DNA of 42,488 nucleotides from Maribacter sp. (GCA_029287355.1 JARFRH010000025.1:1-42488); one strand, 5' to 3'. Shown: positions 17,823 to 27,083, counted from the first letter of the stretch. Program-made: numbers and translations. The notes: generated by a model not told the origin, from the letters alone.

Positions 17823-19247
17823 CTATTTAGGCACTACTGTTACAATTACCCGCTTATATCGTGACAATGAAGGTGTGCCTTTGTCAGCTAACTTCAAAAT
17901 GAAATGTAGGGTTGCTTTTTTTTCAACTACAGGAGCCTTAAGATTTACAATATGAACGTTCTCGGCACCCAAATCTATCTTTTCCTTGTATGAACTTTCC
18001 TCCGGATAATGGAACCATAAATAACTCAGGTTATCACCATCGGGATCAGTAGATCTAAAAGCATCCAAACTAAAAGCTTCGCCCGATTTTACCCTTAGCC
18101 GTTCAGGATGGGTCAATACGGGAACGGGTGGATGATTAGCTTCTTCATACGGCAAGAGACACCAGTCCATTCGTGCAGCGAAATCATTTTGAAAATCAGC
18201 TCTCCAACGCCATAAAGTAGCCTTGTTGTCATTAAAAGTCAGGGTGTCCATTTTCACTGTACGTCCATATTCTTTAGCTAGGTAAGGGGTGTAATTATCG
18301 ATGGTATTGGTCCAAATCGGCCTTGTTTCAGGGGCCAAGGTTACAATTGAACTACCTTTTTTAGTTTTTGAAAAATCAGGTTTGTAAAACGCATAACGAC
18401 CTCCCCAGCCGCCCCATTCCGGATGTTCAGGTTGATTAAGTCCGTTGGGTATCAATGACAAAAAAGCAGGTGTATCACCCTCTACGCCCCAGGCAACATC
18501 TGGGTATTCGGCACCAAGTGGGCCATGATCTTGTTGAATGTTTTGAGCTATCCAACTATTGCTAATCGTTTTATTATCTATTCCCTTTATATAACTATTA
18601 ATTCCTGTCCAGGTGGCCGTGGCATAATAATCCCCAGGACTGACGATATAGAACAAATCAGGAAAATTGTTTCGTATCCAAATACCACTATCGTCTTGGT
18701 CGGAAATGGTATAGACTCGGAGTTTCGAAATAAGTCTTTTAGCTTCTTTTTTACTATTCGTTTTCTGAATTTTATAAAGTGATTGTGCCAATGTGTTTAC
18801 CCCGCCCCAAACAGAAATCCACAATGGGCGATCATCTTTTTCTTCCAATATCTTGATAATCCATTCGGAACCCTCTGAATCTTTTCCATCGCCAACACCT
18901 TTCATGCCATATACGGAAAGCCCATTTTTGATTAGCGATATCATAGTTTCCCCTTCAGGAAATCCAACTTCATGCTGTAAAAGATTAGGTTGCACTTTGT
19001 CATAGGCCCGAATCACTCTTTCTATCGATTCCGGAGCTATTTTGTTCTGTTGCCAACACGAAGTTGTAGCAATAAGGCCTTTGATGTCAATCTGGTTGGC
19101 GTACAATAGCAAACGCACTAATGACTGTGTATCATCTGGATCGGCTTCAATATCGGTTAAGATGATTACCCTGTTTTTATCCCTTTGAGCAAAAGATACG
19201 AAATGGCCGATTAAAAAAGTTGAAATAATTAAAAAACAGGTCTTCAT
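17823..19247 (-). CDS. DUF1593 (Sde182-type nucleoside hydrolase-like) exported protein
   Basis: A 474-residue protein with a signal peptide (MKTCFLIISTFLIGHFVSFA). The Asp cluster lies in VIILTDIEADPDDTQSLVRL (Asp32, 36, 38, 39). LWISVWGGVNTLAQSLYK and the GVEGDTPAFLSLIPNGL region match the nucleoside-hydrolase-like DUF1593 domain. From about residue 370 a beta-sandwich Sde182-type C-domain follows (HPPVPVLTHPERLRVKSGE ... FRSTDPDGDNLSYLW). It is clearly a distant paralogue of the next gene, with a different C-terminal domain and Ala-Gln rather than a lipid-Cys signal end. It sits between GH3 (61 bases upstream) and the second DUF1593 gene (57 bases downstream), so all three form an operon. 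Confidence 0.9.
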   Translation of the reverse strand: MKTCFLIISTFLIGHFVSFAQRDKNRVIILTDIEADPDDTQSLVRLLLYANQIDIKGLIATTSCWQQNKIAPESIERVIRAYDKVQPNLLQHEVGFPEGETMISLIKNGLSVYGMKGVGDGKDSEGSEWIIKILEEKDDRPLWISVWGGVNTLAQSLYKIQKTNSKKEAKRLISKLRVYTISDQDDSGIWIRNNFPDLFYIVSPGDYYATATWTGINSYIKGIDNKTISNSWIAQNIQQDHGPLGAEYPDVAWGVEGDTPAFLSLIPNGLNQPEHPEWGGWGGRYAFYKPDFSKTKKGSSIVTLAPETRPIWTNTIDNYTPYLAKEYGRTVKMDTLTFNDNKATLWRWRADFQNDFAARMDWCLLPYEEANHPPVPVLTHPERLRVKSGEAFSLDAFRSTDPDGDNLSYLWFHYPEESSYKEKIDLGAENVHIVNLKAPVVEKKATLHFILKLADKGTPSLSRYKRVIVTVVPK

Positions 19248-19308
19248 ATTGTCATTGGTTTGTTCTTTTCAGCTTACTCTTAGCGGCAGACTTTACAATT
19301 TGGGTTGC

Positions 19309-21363
19309 TTAGTAGGTTAGGCCTTCGTCAAAATGAAACAACGCATAAGAGGGCCCCTCCATATACCCGGGGACATCCGATTTTTGGTTTTGGGCTGCTT
19401 CGTCTGAAATAGGTGTCGTAAAAGGCATTTTTCCTGTTGGATTGAATTTGCCCATGACAATGTCTAAAATGGCTTCAGGAGTTGTTCCGAATGTTGCCAA
19501 GACACCCATTATGTTGTTAGAGCCATCGGTATAAATCTCATTAATAGCCCAAGGGTTTGTATAATTCAGAACCAGAATTGTTGGTTTCTGGGCGGCCAAT
19601 TTGTTCACGTAATCAACATCAATGCCATTATTGGACAAGTTTACATGCAAGGGACTGCCATCGGATTGGAACAGCGATTTTCCCTTTGGTATAAGCCATA
19701 GAATATTGACGTCGGCTTTATCCGGATTGTCCACAAATTCTATATCCCATACATTTTCATCGGAATTAAAAATAGTAGAAGGTGACCCTCCTCTTTGTTT
19801 TAAATACGTTTCAAAATATACTTTTGTTTTTGATTTTAACGGCAGGGTATTTCCTTTATTTCTCAATAATACGATGGACTTTCTGAGCGCTAGGTCAGCA
19901 CGTTTTTGAAATTCGGGCTTCTTGATAAATTCACTGGCCATCTCCTCCACATAGGGGTTTTCAAAAATGCCCAGTTGAAATTTCTCTATCAATAGTTTAT
20001 GAATCGATGCATCAACTAAGGGCTCAAGCTCTGGGTATTTGTTCAGGGTCTCTATCAATAATCCGGGATCTGCGGATCCTGAGAAGAGATTAATTCCTGC
20101 TTCAAGCGCCTTTTTATAGCGGTCATGAATACTTAAATCTTCAACCCCCCATGGCATCATTTCTATGGGGCCGGTATCAGAATTAATGATTCCTTTAAAA
20201 CCCAATTGTCCTCGTAAAACTTCTTGTAGAATTTGTTTATTGAAAGCGAAACCTACCTCTTCATATTCGGTACCCGCTGGATAGGAATAATATGGCATTA
20301 TTGAAGATGTTCCGGCATCAATAGCAGCTTTGAACGGTATCAGGTTGTTTTCGAACATACCACCAGGGTACACTTCTTTTTTGCCCCAATCAAAATGTGG
20401 GTCTTGCCCACCTTCTGCCGAACCCCCACCTGGAAAATGTTTGGTAGTCAAAGCGACAGAACTGGAATTTAATTGTTCTCCTTGAAAGCCCAAAACTACT
20501 TCACGCATCACATCAGCGGCCAACTTGGCATCTTCCCCAAAAGTGCCTTCCACACGTTGCCAACGGGGTTCTGTTGCTAGATCGGCCATGTACATATAAC
20601 CTTTGTTGATACCCGTTGCACGCCATTCTTGTCGTGAGATATCGGCAAAATCACGAACTAATTCAAAATCCCTCATCGCCGCAAGTCCCAATTCTCCCGG
20701 AAAAGCCGTAAATGGGGTATTGCCAACACTAAGACCTACCGCGGCATCTGAAGAAATATGGTTTCTAGGATTGGAAGCAATGGTCGCGGGAATCCCAAAT
20801 TCACCAGCTTCACATACGGTTTGGAGCCTGTTGGCCCATTTTGCCAAGGTATCTACGGCTGCATTGGCCCTTAAGATAAAATGTCTTTTGAAATACCGAT
20901 TTACATCTTTTGTAGTACCTGCTGAAGACACCATTGTTGCGCCTAACGGTTTTCTGGTAAAAAAATTAACATCACTGGCCATATCGGTTTCATTAAAATC
21001 GCTAGTGATTGAATCATTGTTTCCTCCACCTCCAAAAGAGGCTTCGTTTTTCAATCTGGTAGTACTGATCAGCATCAAGCCGGCTTTCTGATTCAAGCTC
21101 AGTTTTGTAAGGAGGTCCGTACTTCTTTCCTGAGCTGGTAAACGCCAATCTTCATAAGAATCCAATTGACTATTTTGATTAAGGTCTTTGAACATCAACC
21201 CATCGATTTCCAGAATTTTTGCCGTACGGTATCCCAATCGTGGTTGGTTTTGGTTCGCATCATACGAGTTCTCTTCATTACCCCCACACGACAGCAAAAG
21301 TATACAGCCGAAAAGCAAGTGGAATCTAATGGTAGACTTTATACTATTCTCCAAATTTCTCAT
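19309..21363 (-). CDS. Glycoside hydrolase family 3 lipoprotein (beta-glucosidase-like)
   Basis: An exported GH3 enzyme of 684 residues, expected to release terminal beta-linked sugars. I choose the ATG at 21363: a basic N-terminus then RFHLLFGCILLLSCGG gives a lipobox with Cys26; the frame also allows 21390. An EF-hand-like DLNQNSQLDSYEDW (about 60-73) precedes the first GH3 domain, as in many Bacteroidota GH3s. EPRWQRVEGTFGED and KHFPGGGSAEGGQD (about 308) are typical. The nucleophile is probably Asp396 in INSDTGP. The second domain begins near RKSIVLLRNKGNTLPL. At 684 residues no C-terminal fibronectin-III domain is obvious. It heads the operon GH3-DUF1593-DUF1593. Confidence 0.92.
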   Translation of the reverse strand: MRNLENSIKSTIRFHLLFGCILLLSCGGNEENSYDANQNQPRLGYRTAKILEIDGLMFKDLNQNSQLDSYEDWRLPAQERSTDLLTKLSLNQKAGLMLISTTRLKNEASFGGGGNNDSITSDFNETDMASDVNFFTRKPLGATMVSSAGTTKDVNRYFKRHFILRANAAVDTLAKWANRLQTVCEAGEFGIPATIASNPRNHISSDAAVGLSVGNTPFTAFPGELGLAAMRDFELVRDFADISRQEWRATGINKGYMYMADLATEPRWQRVEGTFGEDAKLAADVMREVVLGFQGEQLNSSSVALTTKHFPGGGSAEGGQDPHFDWGKKEVYPGGMFENNLIPFKAAIDAGTSSIMPYYSYPAGTEYEEVGFAFNKQILQEVLRGQLGFKGIINSDTGPIEMMPWGVEDLSIHDRYKKALEAGINLFSGSADPGLLIETLNKYPELEPLVDASIHKLLIEKFQLGIFENPYVEEMASEFIKKPEFQKRADLALRKSIVLLRNKGNTLPLKSKTKVYFETYLKQRGGSPSTIFNSDENVWDIEFVDNPDKADVNILWLIPKGKSLFQSDGSPLHVNLSNNGIDVDYVNKLAAQKPTILVLNYTNPWAINEIYTDGSNNIMGVLATFGTTPEAILDIVMGKFNPTGKMPFTTPISDEAAQNQKSDVPGYMEGPSYALFHFDEGLTY

Positions 21364-21390
21364 ATTTATATCTATTATTTTGTAAATCAA

Positions 21391-21708
21391 CTGGAAAAAT
21401 GATCGCGAATCAAAAACTTACAATATGCTACATACGAATTTAATGCTTTTTTTGGTTGGTATTTCATGCCTCAGTAAACGCCTACTTTAGAAAACAGTAT
21501 TCATTTATCCTTCACATGAGAACAACTGTTTCATTCACGGTTTCTTTTCATACTCTATATTACTTCACCTTTTATGGGTCTAAATCTAAGGCTGAATTAT
21601 CAGTGGAAGAACGCACAAAAACAGGTCTCACTAATGGCATGGTTCGCGTTTCGGTAGCTTAGGAACATACCGATGTTAGTATTGGCGATATCCGTGAAGG
21701 TTTAAACT
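21391..21708. other. Gene-free stretch upstream of the GH3 gene
   Basis: About 320 AT-rich bases holding no gene I can support; a 68-codon plus-strand frame (21456-21662) has no protein-like character. The promoter of the GH3 operon (minus strand) must be here. No clear box is recognised. Confidence 0.4.
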
Positions 21709-21745
21709 AAAAAAAGCTGCACACTTAACATTAAAAGTGTACAGC
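21709..21745 (-). terminator. Factor-independent terminator of the Mo-hydroxylase operon
   Basis: On the minus strand the arms GCTGTACACTT and AAGTGTGCAGC (plus-strand 21716-21745) pair over 11 positions with one mismatch and are followed by seven T (plus-strand A-run 21709-21715). It lies 22 bases beyond the stop of the molybdenum hydroxylase gene, so it ends that operon. Confidence 0.85.
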
Positions 21746-21767
21746 CTTCAGATGAATTCAAAAACGT

Positions 21768-23963
21768 TTACCCTAGTACTTGTTTTTCTGAAATAAAGGG
21801 TTGATTGTAGTATCGTTTTCCTGTGGATTTATACATGGCATTTGCCAATGCGCCAATTATAGGGGGTAATGAAGGTTCTCCCAACCCTGTGGGATCTATT
21901 CCGTTATCAACGAAGAAACTTTCGATTTCCTTGGGTGCCTGTTGCTGTCGAATCAACTGATAGGTATCGAAATTCTCTTGTATGGGCTTCCCATTTTCGA
22001 AAGTCATTTCGCTATAGGTTGCATGACCAATTCCATCAATGATACCACCTTCAATTTGATTTTTTGCACTTAAAGGGTTCACGACTATTCCGCAATCCAC
22101 CGCACACCAAACTTTCTGAACTCTAGGGGTATTGCCTTCCATTTCAAGATCTAGAACTTGTGCGACATACGAGTTGTGGCAATAGTAGGCCGATACACCT
22201 CTTGCTTTGCCTCCATTGGTCCAACCTGATTTTTCTTTGACCAACTCCAATACGCCGGCATAACGTTTAGGGTCATAATCGTTTTTCTCGGGATCACCTA
22301 CGGGATTGTTGATAGCACGATCAAAAAGTTCTAATCGAAAATCGATTGGGTCTTTGCCTGCAGCTTCTGCCACCTCGTCGATAAAAGATTGCTCGGCCCC
22401 TGCGATAAAGTTAGAGCGTGGGGCTCTCCAAGCGCCAGTAGTGACATTGGATTCCAAGGTGTATTTTTCAGCCAAGAAATTGTCAACGGTACCGGCCGGG
22501 AAACGATTCTCGAATACTAGATCATCATTTGCGCCCGCACCCTTTACATGCCATGCAATTAGGTTTCCTTCCTTGTCCAGGCCGGCCTTGTAGGTTATTT
22601 TATATGCAGGCCGATATGTACCCTGTGTCATATCATCCTCGCGGGAATAGACCAATTTTATCGGAGCTTGCATTTGTTTGGAAATTACTGCAGCTTCAAC
22701 TCCAAAATGGCCATATAATCGGCGACCAAAACCGCCACCCATACGGGTCATCATAATATCGATCTTTTCCAAGGGCATATCCAATACGGAAACCAAAGTT
22801 TTTTCTAAAAATTCGGGTGTTTGAACAGGACCTTTCAGCATAGCTTTTTCCGAGGTTACATGCGCGAAAAAGTTCATGGGTTCCATCGTATTGTGTGCCA
22901 AGAAGGGTGCGCTGTATGTGCGCTCGATGACTTGAGCAGCATTCTTGAAAGCTTTTTTCACATCACCGTCTTGGCGAGCTGGTGCCGCTGCGGTAGTATT
23001 CAATAATTTGGTTAATGCGGCGTCATGATCACTACTACTTTCAGGTTTGGAAGCCTCTTCCCACTGAACCTTCAATGCTTTTTTAGCTTGCATGCACTGC
23101 CAAGTAGATGCACCTACAACAGCAACTAATTCAGCAATTCCGCCGCCATCGGACCATTGTTTTTCAACGCCTTCGGGATAAACCTCAATGGGAAAAACAT
23201 CTTTAATGCCCGGCATCGCTTTTACCGATTCGGTATCCATTGATTTATATTTCATTCCAAATGCCGGAGGATGAACGATCATAGCGATTAGCATTCCCTC
23301 CTCATCAATATCCAATCCGAACAAAGGCTTTCCTGTTATAATGTCAAGACCGTCAACGTTTTTTCTATCCGTTCCAATAATCTTAAAATCTTTTACTTCT
23401 TTTAAGGCTACTTCTTCAGGTACGGCCATCGCTCCGGCGGCCGAAGCCATTTCGCCATAATTCGCTGATTTGTTGGATGCCTCGTGCGACAATATTCCTT
23501 CGTTTGTGGTAATTTCATCGGCCGGTACTTGCCAAGCTTCCGCTGCCGCTGCGATAAGCATATGTCGAGCAGTTGCTCCTGCCATGCGCAAGCTTTCCCA
23601 TCCTTGACGGATTGATTGACTACCCCCAGCGAGTTGTCGAGTGAAAATATCCGTGTTCAAGGCGGCTTGTTCTACGGTAACGTCATCCCAATCAACATCC
23701 AATTCTTCGGCGATGATCATGGGCATGGCCGTTTTCACATTCTGCCCGATTTCGGGGTTAGGCGACATGATGGTCACCATACCATTATCGGCAATCTTTA
23801 AAAATCCATTGATATCGAACCACTCCTTGGGCATGCTCTTTATTTGCTCAGGAGTTGGTTTGCAAGACGCCAGCCAACTAAAGCCTAAAATCATACCGCC
23901 ACCCGCCAAGGTCGAGCCTTTTAAGAAAGAACGTCTATTATATGTTGTTTTTACAAGTGTCAT
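21768..23963 (-). CDS. Molybdopterin-binding xanthine dehydrogenase-family large subunit, Tat-exported (IorB-like)
   Basis: The large subunit of a molybdenum hydroxylase, 731 residues, which hydroxylates an N-heterocycle or oxidises an aldehyde using water. A Tat signal, NRRSFLKGSTLAGGG (twin Arg 10-11), shows export to the periplasm. The domain order is that of isoquinoline 1-oxidoreductase beta subunits. Visible features are MGGGFGRRLYGHFGVEAA (Moco-binding region), GAWRAPRSNFIAGAEQSFID, the GGIIDGIGHATYSEM segment, and the catalytic Glu696 in GLGEPSLPP. The gene ends the operon after the 2Fe-2S subunit (30-base gap) and is followed by a terminator. No FAD-binding middle subunit is encoded, so electrons must pass from the FeS subunit to a cytochrome or other carrier. 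Confidence 0.92.
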   Translation of the reverse strand: MTLVKTTYNRRSFLKGSTLAGGGMILGFSWLASCKPTPEQIKSMPKEWFDINGFLKIADNGMVTIMSPNPEIGQNVKTAMPMIIAEELDVDWDDVTVEQAALNTDIFTRQLAGGSQSIRQGWESLRMAGATARHMLIAAAAEAWQVPADEITTNEGILSHEASNKSANYGEMASAAGAMAVPEEVALKEVKDFKIIGTDRKNVDGLDIITGKPLFGLDIDEEGMLIAMIVHPPAFGMKYKSMDTESVKAMPGIKDVFPIEVYPEGVEKQWSDGGGIAELVAVVGASTWQCMQAKKALKVQWEEASKPESSSDHDAALTKLLNTTAAAPARQDGDVKKAFKNAAQVIERTYSAPFLAHNTMEPMNFFAHVTSEKAMLKGPVQTPEFLEKTLVSVLDMPLEKIDIMMTRMGGGFGRRLYGHFGVEAAVISKQMQAPIKLVYSREDDMTQGTYRPAYKITYKAGLDKEGNLIAWHVKGAGANDDLVFENRFPAGTVDNFLAEKYTLESNVTTGAWRAPRSNFIAGAEQSFIDEVAEAAGKDPIDFRLELFDRAINNPVGDPEKNDYDPKRYAGVLELVKEKSGWTNGGKARGVSAYYCHNSYVAQVLDLEMEGNTPRVQKVWCAVDCGIVVNPLSAKNQIEGGIIDGIGHATYSEMTFENGKPIQENFDTYQLIRQQQAPKEIESFFVDNGIDPTGLGEPSLPPIIGALANAMYKSTGKRYYNQPFISEKQVLG

Positions 23964-23993
23964 TTTCTTTGTTTTTTAAGTCCCTAGAGATTT

Positions 23994-24458
23994 TTAAGCA
24001 TTTTCGGAAGTAGCGGCTCTCATAATGGCCTTTTTGATTCTGGTATACGTTCCACATCGGCAGATATTGCCGTTCATTGCCGTTTCTATTTCGGCCTCTG
24101 TCGGGTTTGAGTTGCTTTTCAAAAATGCACTGGCATTCATGATTTGACCTGCTTGGCAATAGCCACATTGATATACATCTTCTTCCAGCCAAGCTTTTTG
24201 TACAGGGTGGTCGCCATTTTCCGATAGTCCTTCGATAGTAGTAATGGGTTTTTCGCCGACGGACGAGACCGTTAACTGGCAGGATCGTACCGCATCATCA
24301 CCTAGATGAATGGTACATGCACCGCATTGTGCGATACCACAGCCATATTTTGTTCCGACTAACTTGATGTGGTCACGCAAGACCCAGAGCATTGGTGTCG
24401 ATGGGTCAACGTCTATTTCTTGCTGTACCCCGTTGATGTTAAGAGTGTAATTTGCCAT
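23994..24458 (-). CDS. 2Fe-2S subunit of the molybdenum hydroxylase (IorA-like)
   Basis: A 154-residue electron-transfer subunit that carries two [2Fe-2S] clusters. The plant-ferredoxin-type cluster uses Cys40, Cys45, Cys48 and Cys60 (YGCGIAQCGACTIH ... SC). The second uses Cys98, Cys101, Cys133 and Cys135 (CGYCQAGQIM ... ICRCGTY). No signal peptide is present; like other IorA-type subunits it is expected to travel with the Tat-exported large subunit after folding. It lies 30 bases before the large-subunit gene and 147 bases after the amidohydrolase gene, all on the minus strand. Confidence 0.94.
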   Translation of the reverse strand: MANYTLNINGVQQEIDVDPSTPMLWVLRDHIKLVGTKYGCGIAQCGACTIHLGDDAVRSCQLTVSSVGEKPITTIEGLSENGDHPVQKAWLEEDVYQCGYCQAGQIMNASAFLKSNSNPTEAEIETAMNGNICRCGTYTRIKKAIMRAATSENA

Positions 24459-24604
24459 GATTATAGTATAAGTGAATGAATGTTATGAAGTTAAGTAATT
24501 TATGGATGCCGAAAAAGGCATAATCGAACAATTCTTGTAAAAATCTAGGTAAAATATTTGAAATACAAGTACTTATGGGTGTTTTAACCTCCGACAATTG
24601 CGAA

Positions 24605-25942
24605 TTATAGTTCATTCTTATAGACCTTCCCATCTTTCATAATCAGTTTCAGGTTTTTTTCAGGATGTGCCACAACCTCAATGTCTTCCAAGGGATTGCC
24701 TTCGTAAATCAATAAATCGGCATACGCACCTGCTTCGATAACACCCAATTTTCCTTCCCGATATGGGTTGATTTTCCCCGATAAATTAAACAAACGCGCG
24801 TTTTCCGAAGTAGCTTGTTTCAAGATTTCCAAAGGCGAATACCATGATGTACGCGTTGTAAATTCAGTCAATGCGTAGGCTTCGTAACCCAAGGCCCCGT
24901 AGGCATCGGAACCAAACCCTACATTGATATCGTATTTTTTGGCCAGTTTAAAGACAGTATCCGTTCCTTCTAACACGGGCTTAATTTTTTTATACAAAGC
25001 CTTGGGAATCGTATCCTTTCCTGGCACCCAAAAACTTGCAGGGGTTTCAGTCCAGAAAGCTTGTGGCACCAGCCATGCATCTTTTTCCTTGATCAGTTTC
25101 ACGGTTTCCTCGTTAATGAGATGGCCGTGGTCCAAACATTTGACTCCTGCATTCAACGCGCGAATGGCACCTTTGGATTCGTAAATATGAACCGCCACAT
25201 AGGTATCCCAATCGGTGGCTGCCTGCACAGCAGCCTCGAGTTCTTCAGCAGTGAACTGTACGGAATGAATCGGGTCAAAATCAGAAGCAATGCCACCGCC
25301 TGCCATCACTTTAAGTTGGGTGGCCCCATGTCTAAGGTTTTCACGGGCTGCCTTTAGTACCTCGGGCACTCCATCAACTACAAAAGACCAGCCGAGGGCA
25401 TCCGATGCATGCATTTGGCCTCCCGACAACAAAACACTTGGTTCATTGGCACTGCGAAAATCACCATGCCCGGAAGTTTGGCTGATGTATGCCCCTGAAG
25501 GATAAATGCGGGGTCCGGGTACCAAGCCTTCATCTACGGCTCTTTTAACACCAAAAACAGGCCCGCCCAAATCACGTACCGTTGTAAAACCCAGCATCAA
25601 AAAATTCTCGGCTGCTTTGGCCGTTTTAATAGCGGTGTACATCCAATGGGCATCGTTTCTTGCTTCGCTACCGCTCATAGTTGCCGATAAATGCACGTGG
25701 GCATCCGATAGTCCGGGTATTAGTGTTTTACCACCGCCATCCAGTACCATGGCGCCATTTGGTTCAGAAATGTTCTTTGCTACCTTTTTAATTAAGTTAT
25801 CCTCAATAAGTACACTAAGATTTGTGCTAAGGGAATTGCTGGTTCCATCCCAGACATTGACATTTTTGATTAGAATAATAGTTTGAGTATAGGAAGCAAA
25901 ACTTATAACCAATAAAAGCAGCGTTAGAAATGTGGTTTTCAT
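24605..25942 (-). CDS. Exported amidohydrolase family protein (imidazolonepropionase-like)
   Basis: A 445-residue metal-dependent hydrolase with a signal peptide (MKTTFLTLLLLVISFASYTQ). The metal ligands of the amidohydrolase superfamily are complete: His82 and His84 (AHVH), Lys211 (QLKVMAGGG, the carboxylated lysine), His252 (AVHIY), His272 or His274 (DHGH) and Asp346 (GFGSDAYG), so a binuclear site is likely. This subgroup includes Xaa-Pro dipeptidases (prolidase-like) and other cyclic amide hydrolases. Here it sits between a Rieske oxygenase gene (53-base gap) and the 2Fe-2S subunit gene (147-base gap). An amide or lactam ring-opening step after hydroxylation is possible, but that is inference. 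Confidence 0.9.
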   Translation of the reverse strand: MKTTFLTLLLLVISFASYTQTIILIKNVNVWDGTSNSLSTNLSVLIEDNLIKKVAKNISEPNGAMVLDGGGKTLIPGLSDAHVHLSATMSGSEARNDAHWMYTAIKTAKAAENFLMLGFTTVRDLGGPVFGVKRAVDEGLVPGPRIYPSGAYISQTSGHGDFRSANEPSVLLSGGQMHASDALGWSFVVDGVPEVLKAARENLRHGATQLKVMAGGGIASDFDPIHSVQFTAEELEAAVQAATDWDTYVAVHIYESKGAIRALNAGVKCLDHGHLINEETVKLIKEKDAWLVPQAFWTETPASFWVPGKDTIPKALYKKIKPVLEGTDTVFKLAKKYDINVGFGSDAYGALGYEAYALTEFTTRTSWYSPLEILKQATSENARLFNLSGKINPYREGKLGVIEAGAYADLLIYEGNPLEDIEVVAHPEKNLKLIMKDGKVYKNEL

Positions 25943-25995
25943 AAAGGCAATGTTGTCATTAATACGGTAGATTTCAAGCAGGAAGGTACTCTTTT

Positions 25996-27000
25996 CTATT
26001 TATAGCTCAATTTCTGCTTTTTCATTGCTCGCCGATAATTCATGGCCACAGCATCAAATTTCAAATGCAGCTCTTCGGTAAAATCAAAGGGCACTTGCTC
26101 AGGGCGTTGTGATTCGACTATACGTTTGTCTTGGTCAAAAATTACCTGTTCAAAATCTTGTAAAATGGTATCGGGTTCGTCTAGATCATAATTTCGACCT
26201 ATGATACAGAATCCTCGGCATTTATTATGTGAGATAGGCTGCGATGTAAAAAAGTAAACCATGCCTTTTTCGCCACCCCATCCCAACCGTAAAACGATGG
26301 TAAAGGGTAGGTGGAGTTCATATACACTTTGACGCTCTGGTTTTACGACATCATCATTGGCAAAAATGGGAAAGTCATCACTGTTGGTTGCTTCTGGTCT
26401 CACTACCGAATAGTGTAAAACGGAATCTTTGACAGTAACTTTACATTCAGGTACCTTAGGTCGCTCCGGATCTCCCAGTAGTCCGGGATGCACCCATGGA
26501 AAATGTCCGAAATCGGTAAAATTTTCGACCTGTCTAGAGCTGTCACTTTTCCAGTTGAAGGGGCCGGTATTGACCAATTTCCAGTCATCACTTTCGTATT
26601 CCGGAATATCCGGAAGGTCATAAACAGGCTCCTTTAAAGCAACCCATACCAAACCGAATTTTTCTTGACAATGGTACCTTGGAGTTTTCGCTTTACTCGG
26701 TATTTCTGCTTCGGGTGCTTGCGGAATTTTCACACAATGTCCTTTTTTGTCAAATTGCCAAGCGTGATATGGACATACCAGACAATCGTCCTTAATCCAA
26801 CCTAAAGACAAGGCGGTGCCGCGGTGGATACAAATATCGCGCATAGCATGTGCATCCCCATCGGTAGTACGCCAAACTACGATTGCCTCATCCAATAGAA
26901 AGGTACCGAACGGTTTGTCAGCCTCTATTTCATGACTATATCCAACTGGGTGCCAGCAGGCAAATAGTTTTTCAGGAAAAATAGTATCAGTATGTGCCAT
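25996..27000 (-). CDS. Rieske non-haem iron oxygenase (aromatic ring-hydroxylating type, single alpha-like subunit)
   Basis: A cytoplasmic Rieske oxygenase of 334 residues. The Rieske cluster ligands are Cys57/His59 (CIHRG) and Cys76/His79 (CPYHAWQF). The catalytic domain has the mononuclear-iron pattern Asn160-x2-Asp163-x2-His166-x4-His171 (ENFTDFGHFPWVHPG), with Asp163 as the electron bridge. The later carboxylate ligand should lie near DLDEPDTILQDFEQVI. No reductase or ferredoxin gene is adjacent, so it must use a general reductase. Size and motifs resemble vanillate demethylase- or chlorophyllide-oxygenase-like enzymes. It is the first gene of the minus-strand operon, beginning 18 bases from a TetR-type palindromic operator. 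Confidence 0.92.
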   Translation of the reverse strand: MAHTDTIFPEKLFACWHPVGYSHEIEADKPFGTFLLDEAIVVWRTTDGDAHAMRDICIHRGTALSLGWIKDDCLVCPYHAWQFDKKGHCVKIPQAPEAEIPSKAKTPRYHCQEKFGLVWVALKEPVYDLPDIPEYESDDWKLVNTGPFNWKSDSSRQVENFTDFGHFPWVHPGLLGDPERPKVPECKVTVKDSVLHYSVVRPEATNSDDFPIFANDDVVKPERQSVYELHLPFTIVLRLGWGGEKGMVYFFTSQPISHNKCRGFCIIGRNYDLDEPDTILQDFEQVIFDQDKRIVESQRPEQVPFDFTEELHLKFDAVAMNYRRAMKKQKLSYK

Positions 27001-27013
27001 AAAACTGTTTTTT

Positions 27014-27041
27014 ATTTACATGAACAAATGTTCATGTAAAT
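27014..27041. promoter_or_regulatory. Perfect palindromic operator, probably for the adjacent TetR protein
   Basis: Arms ATTTACATGAAC (27014-27025) and GTTCATGTAAAT (27030-27041) are perfectly complementary around AAAT. The site lies in the divergent gap, 13 bases from the Rieske start codon and 62 from the TetR start. A minus-strand box AACATTTG (27025-27032, one mismatch to TAnnTTTG) lies inside it, so binding should block the catabolic operon. Confidence 0.82.
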
Positions 27042-27053
27042 ATATTGTAATTG

Positions 27054-27083
27054 TTGCTAATCAACAAACTTTTCTTTCTTTTG
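27054..27083 (+). promoter_or_regulatory. Putative promoter of the TetR gene
   Basis: TTG (27054-27056), 19 bases, then TTCTTTTG (27076-27083), which differs from TAnnTTTG at one position. The start point would be near 27090, about 14 bases before the ATG at 27104. The palindrome lies just upstream. Confidence 0.5.
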
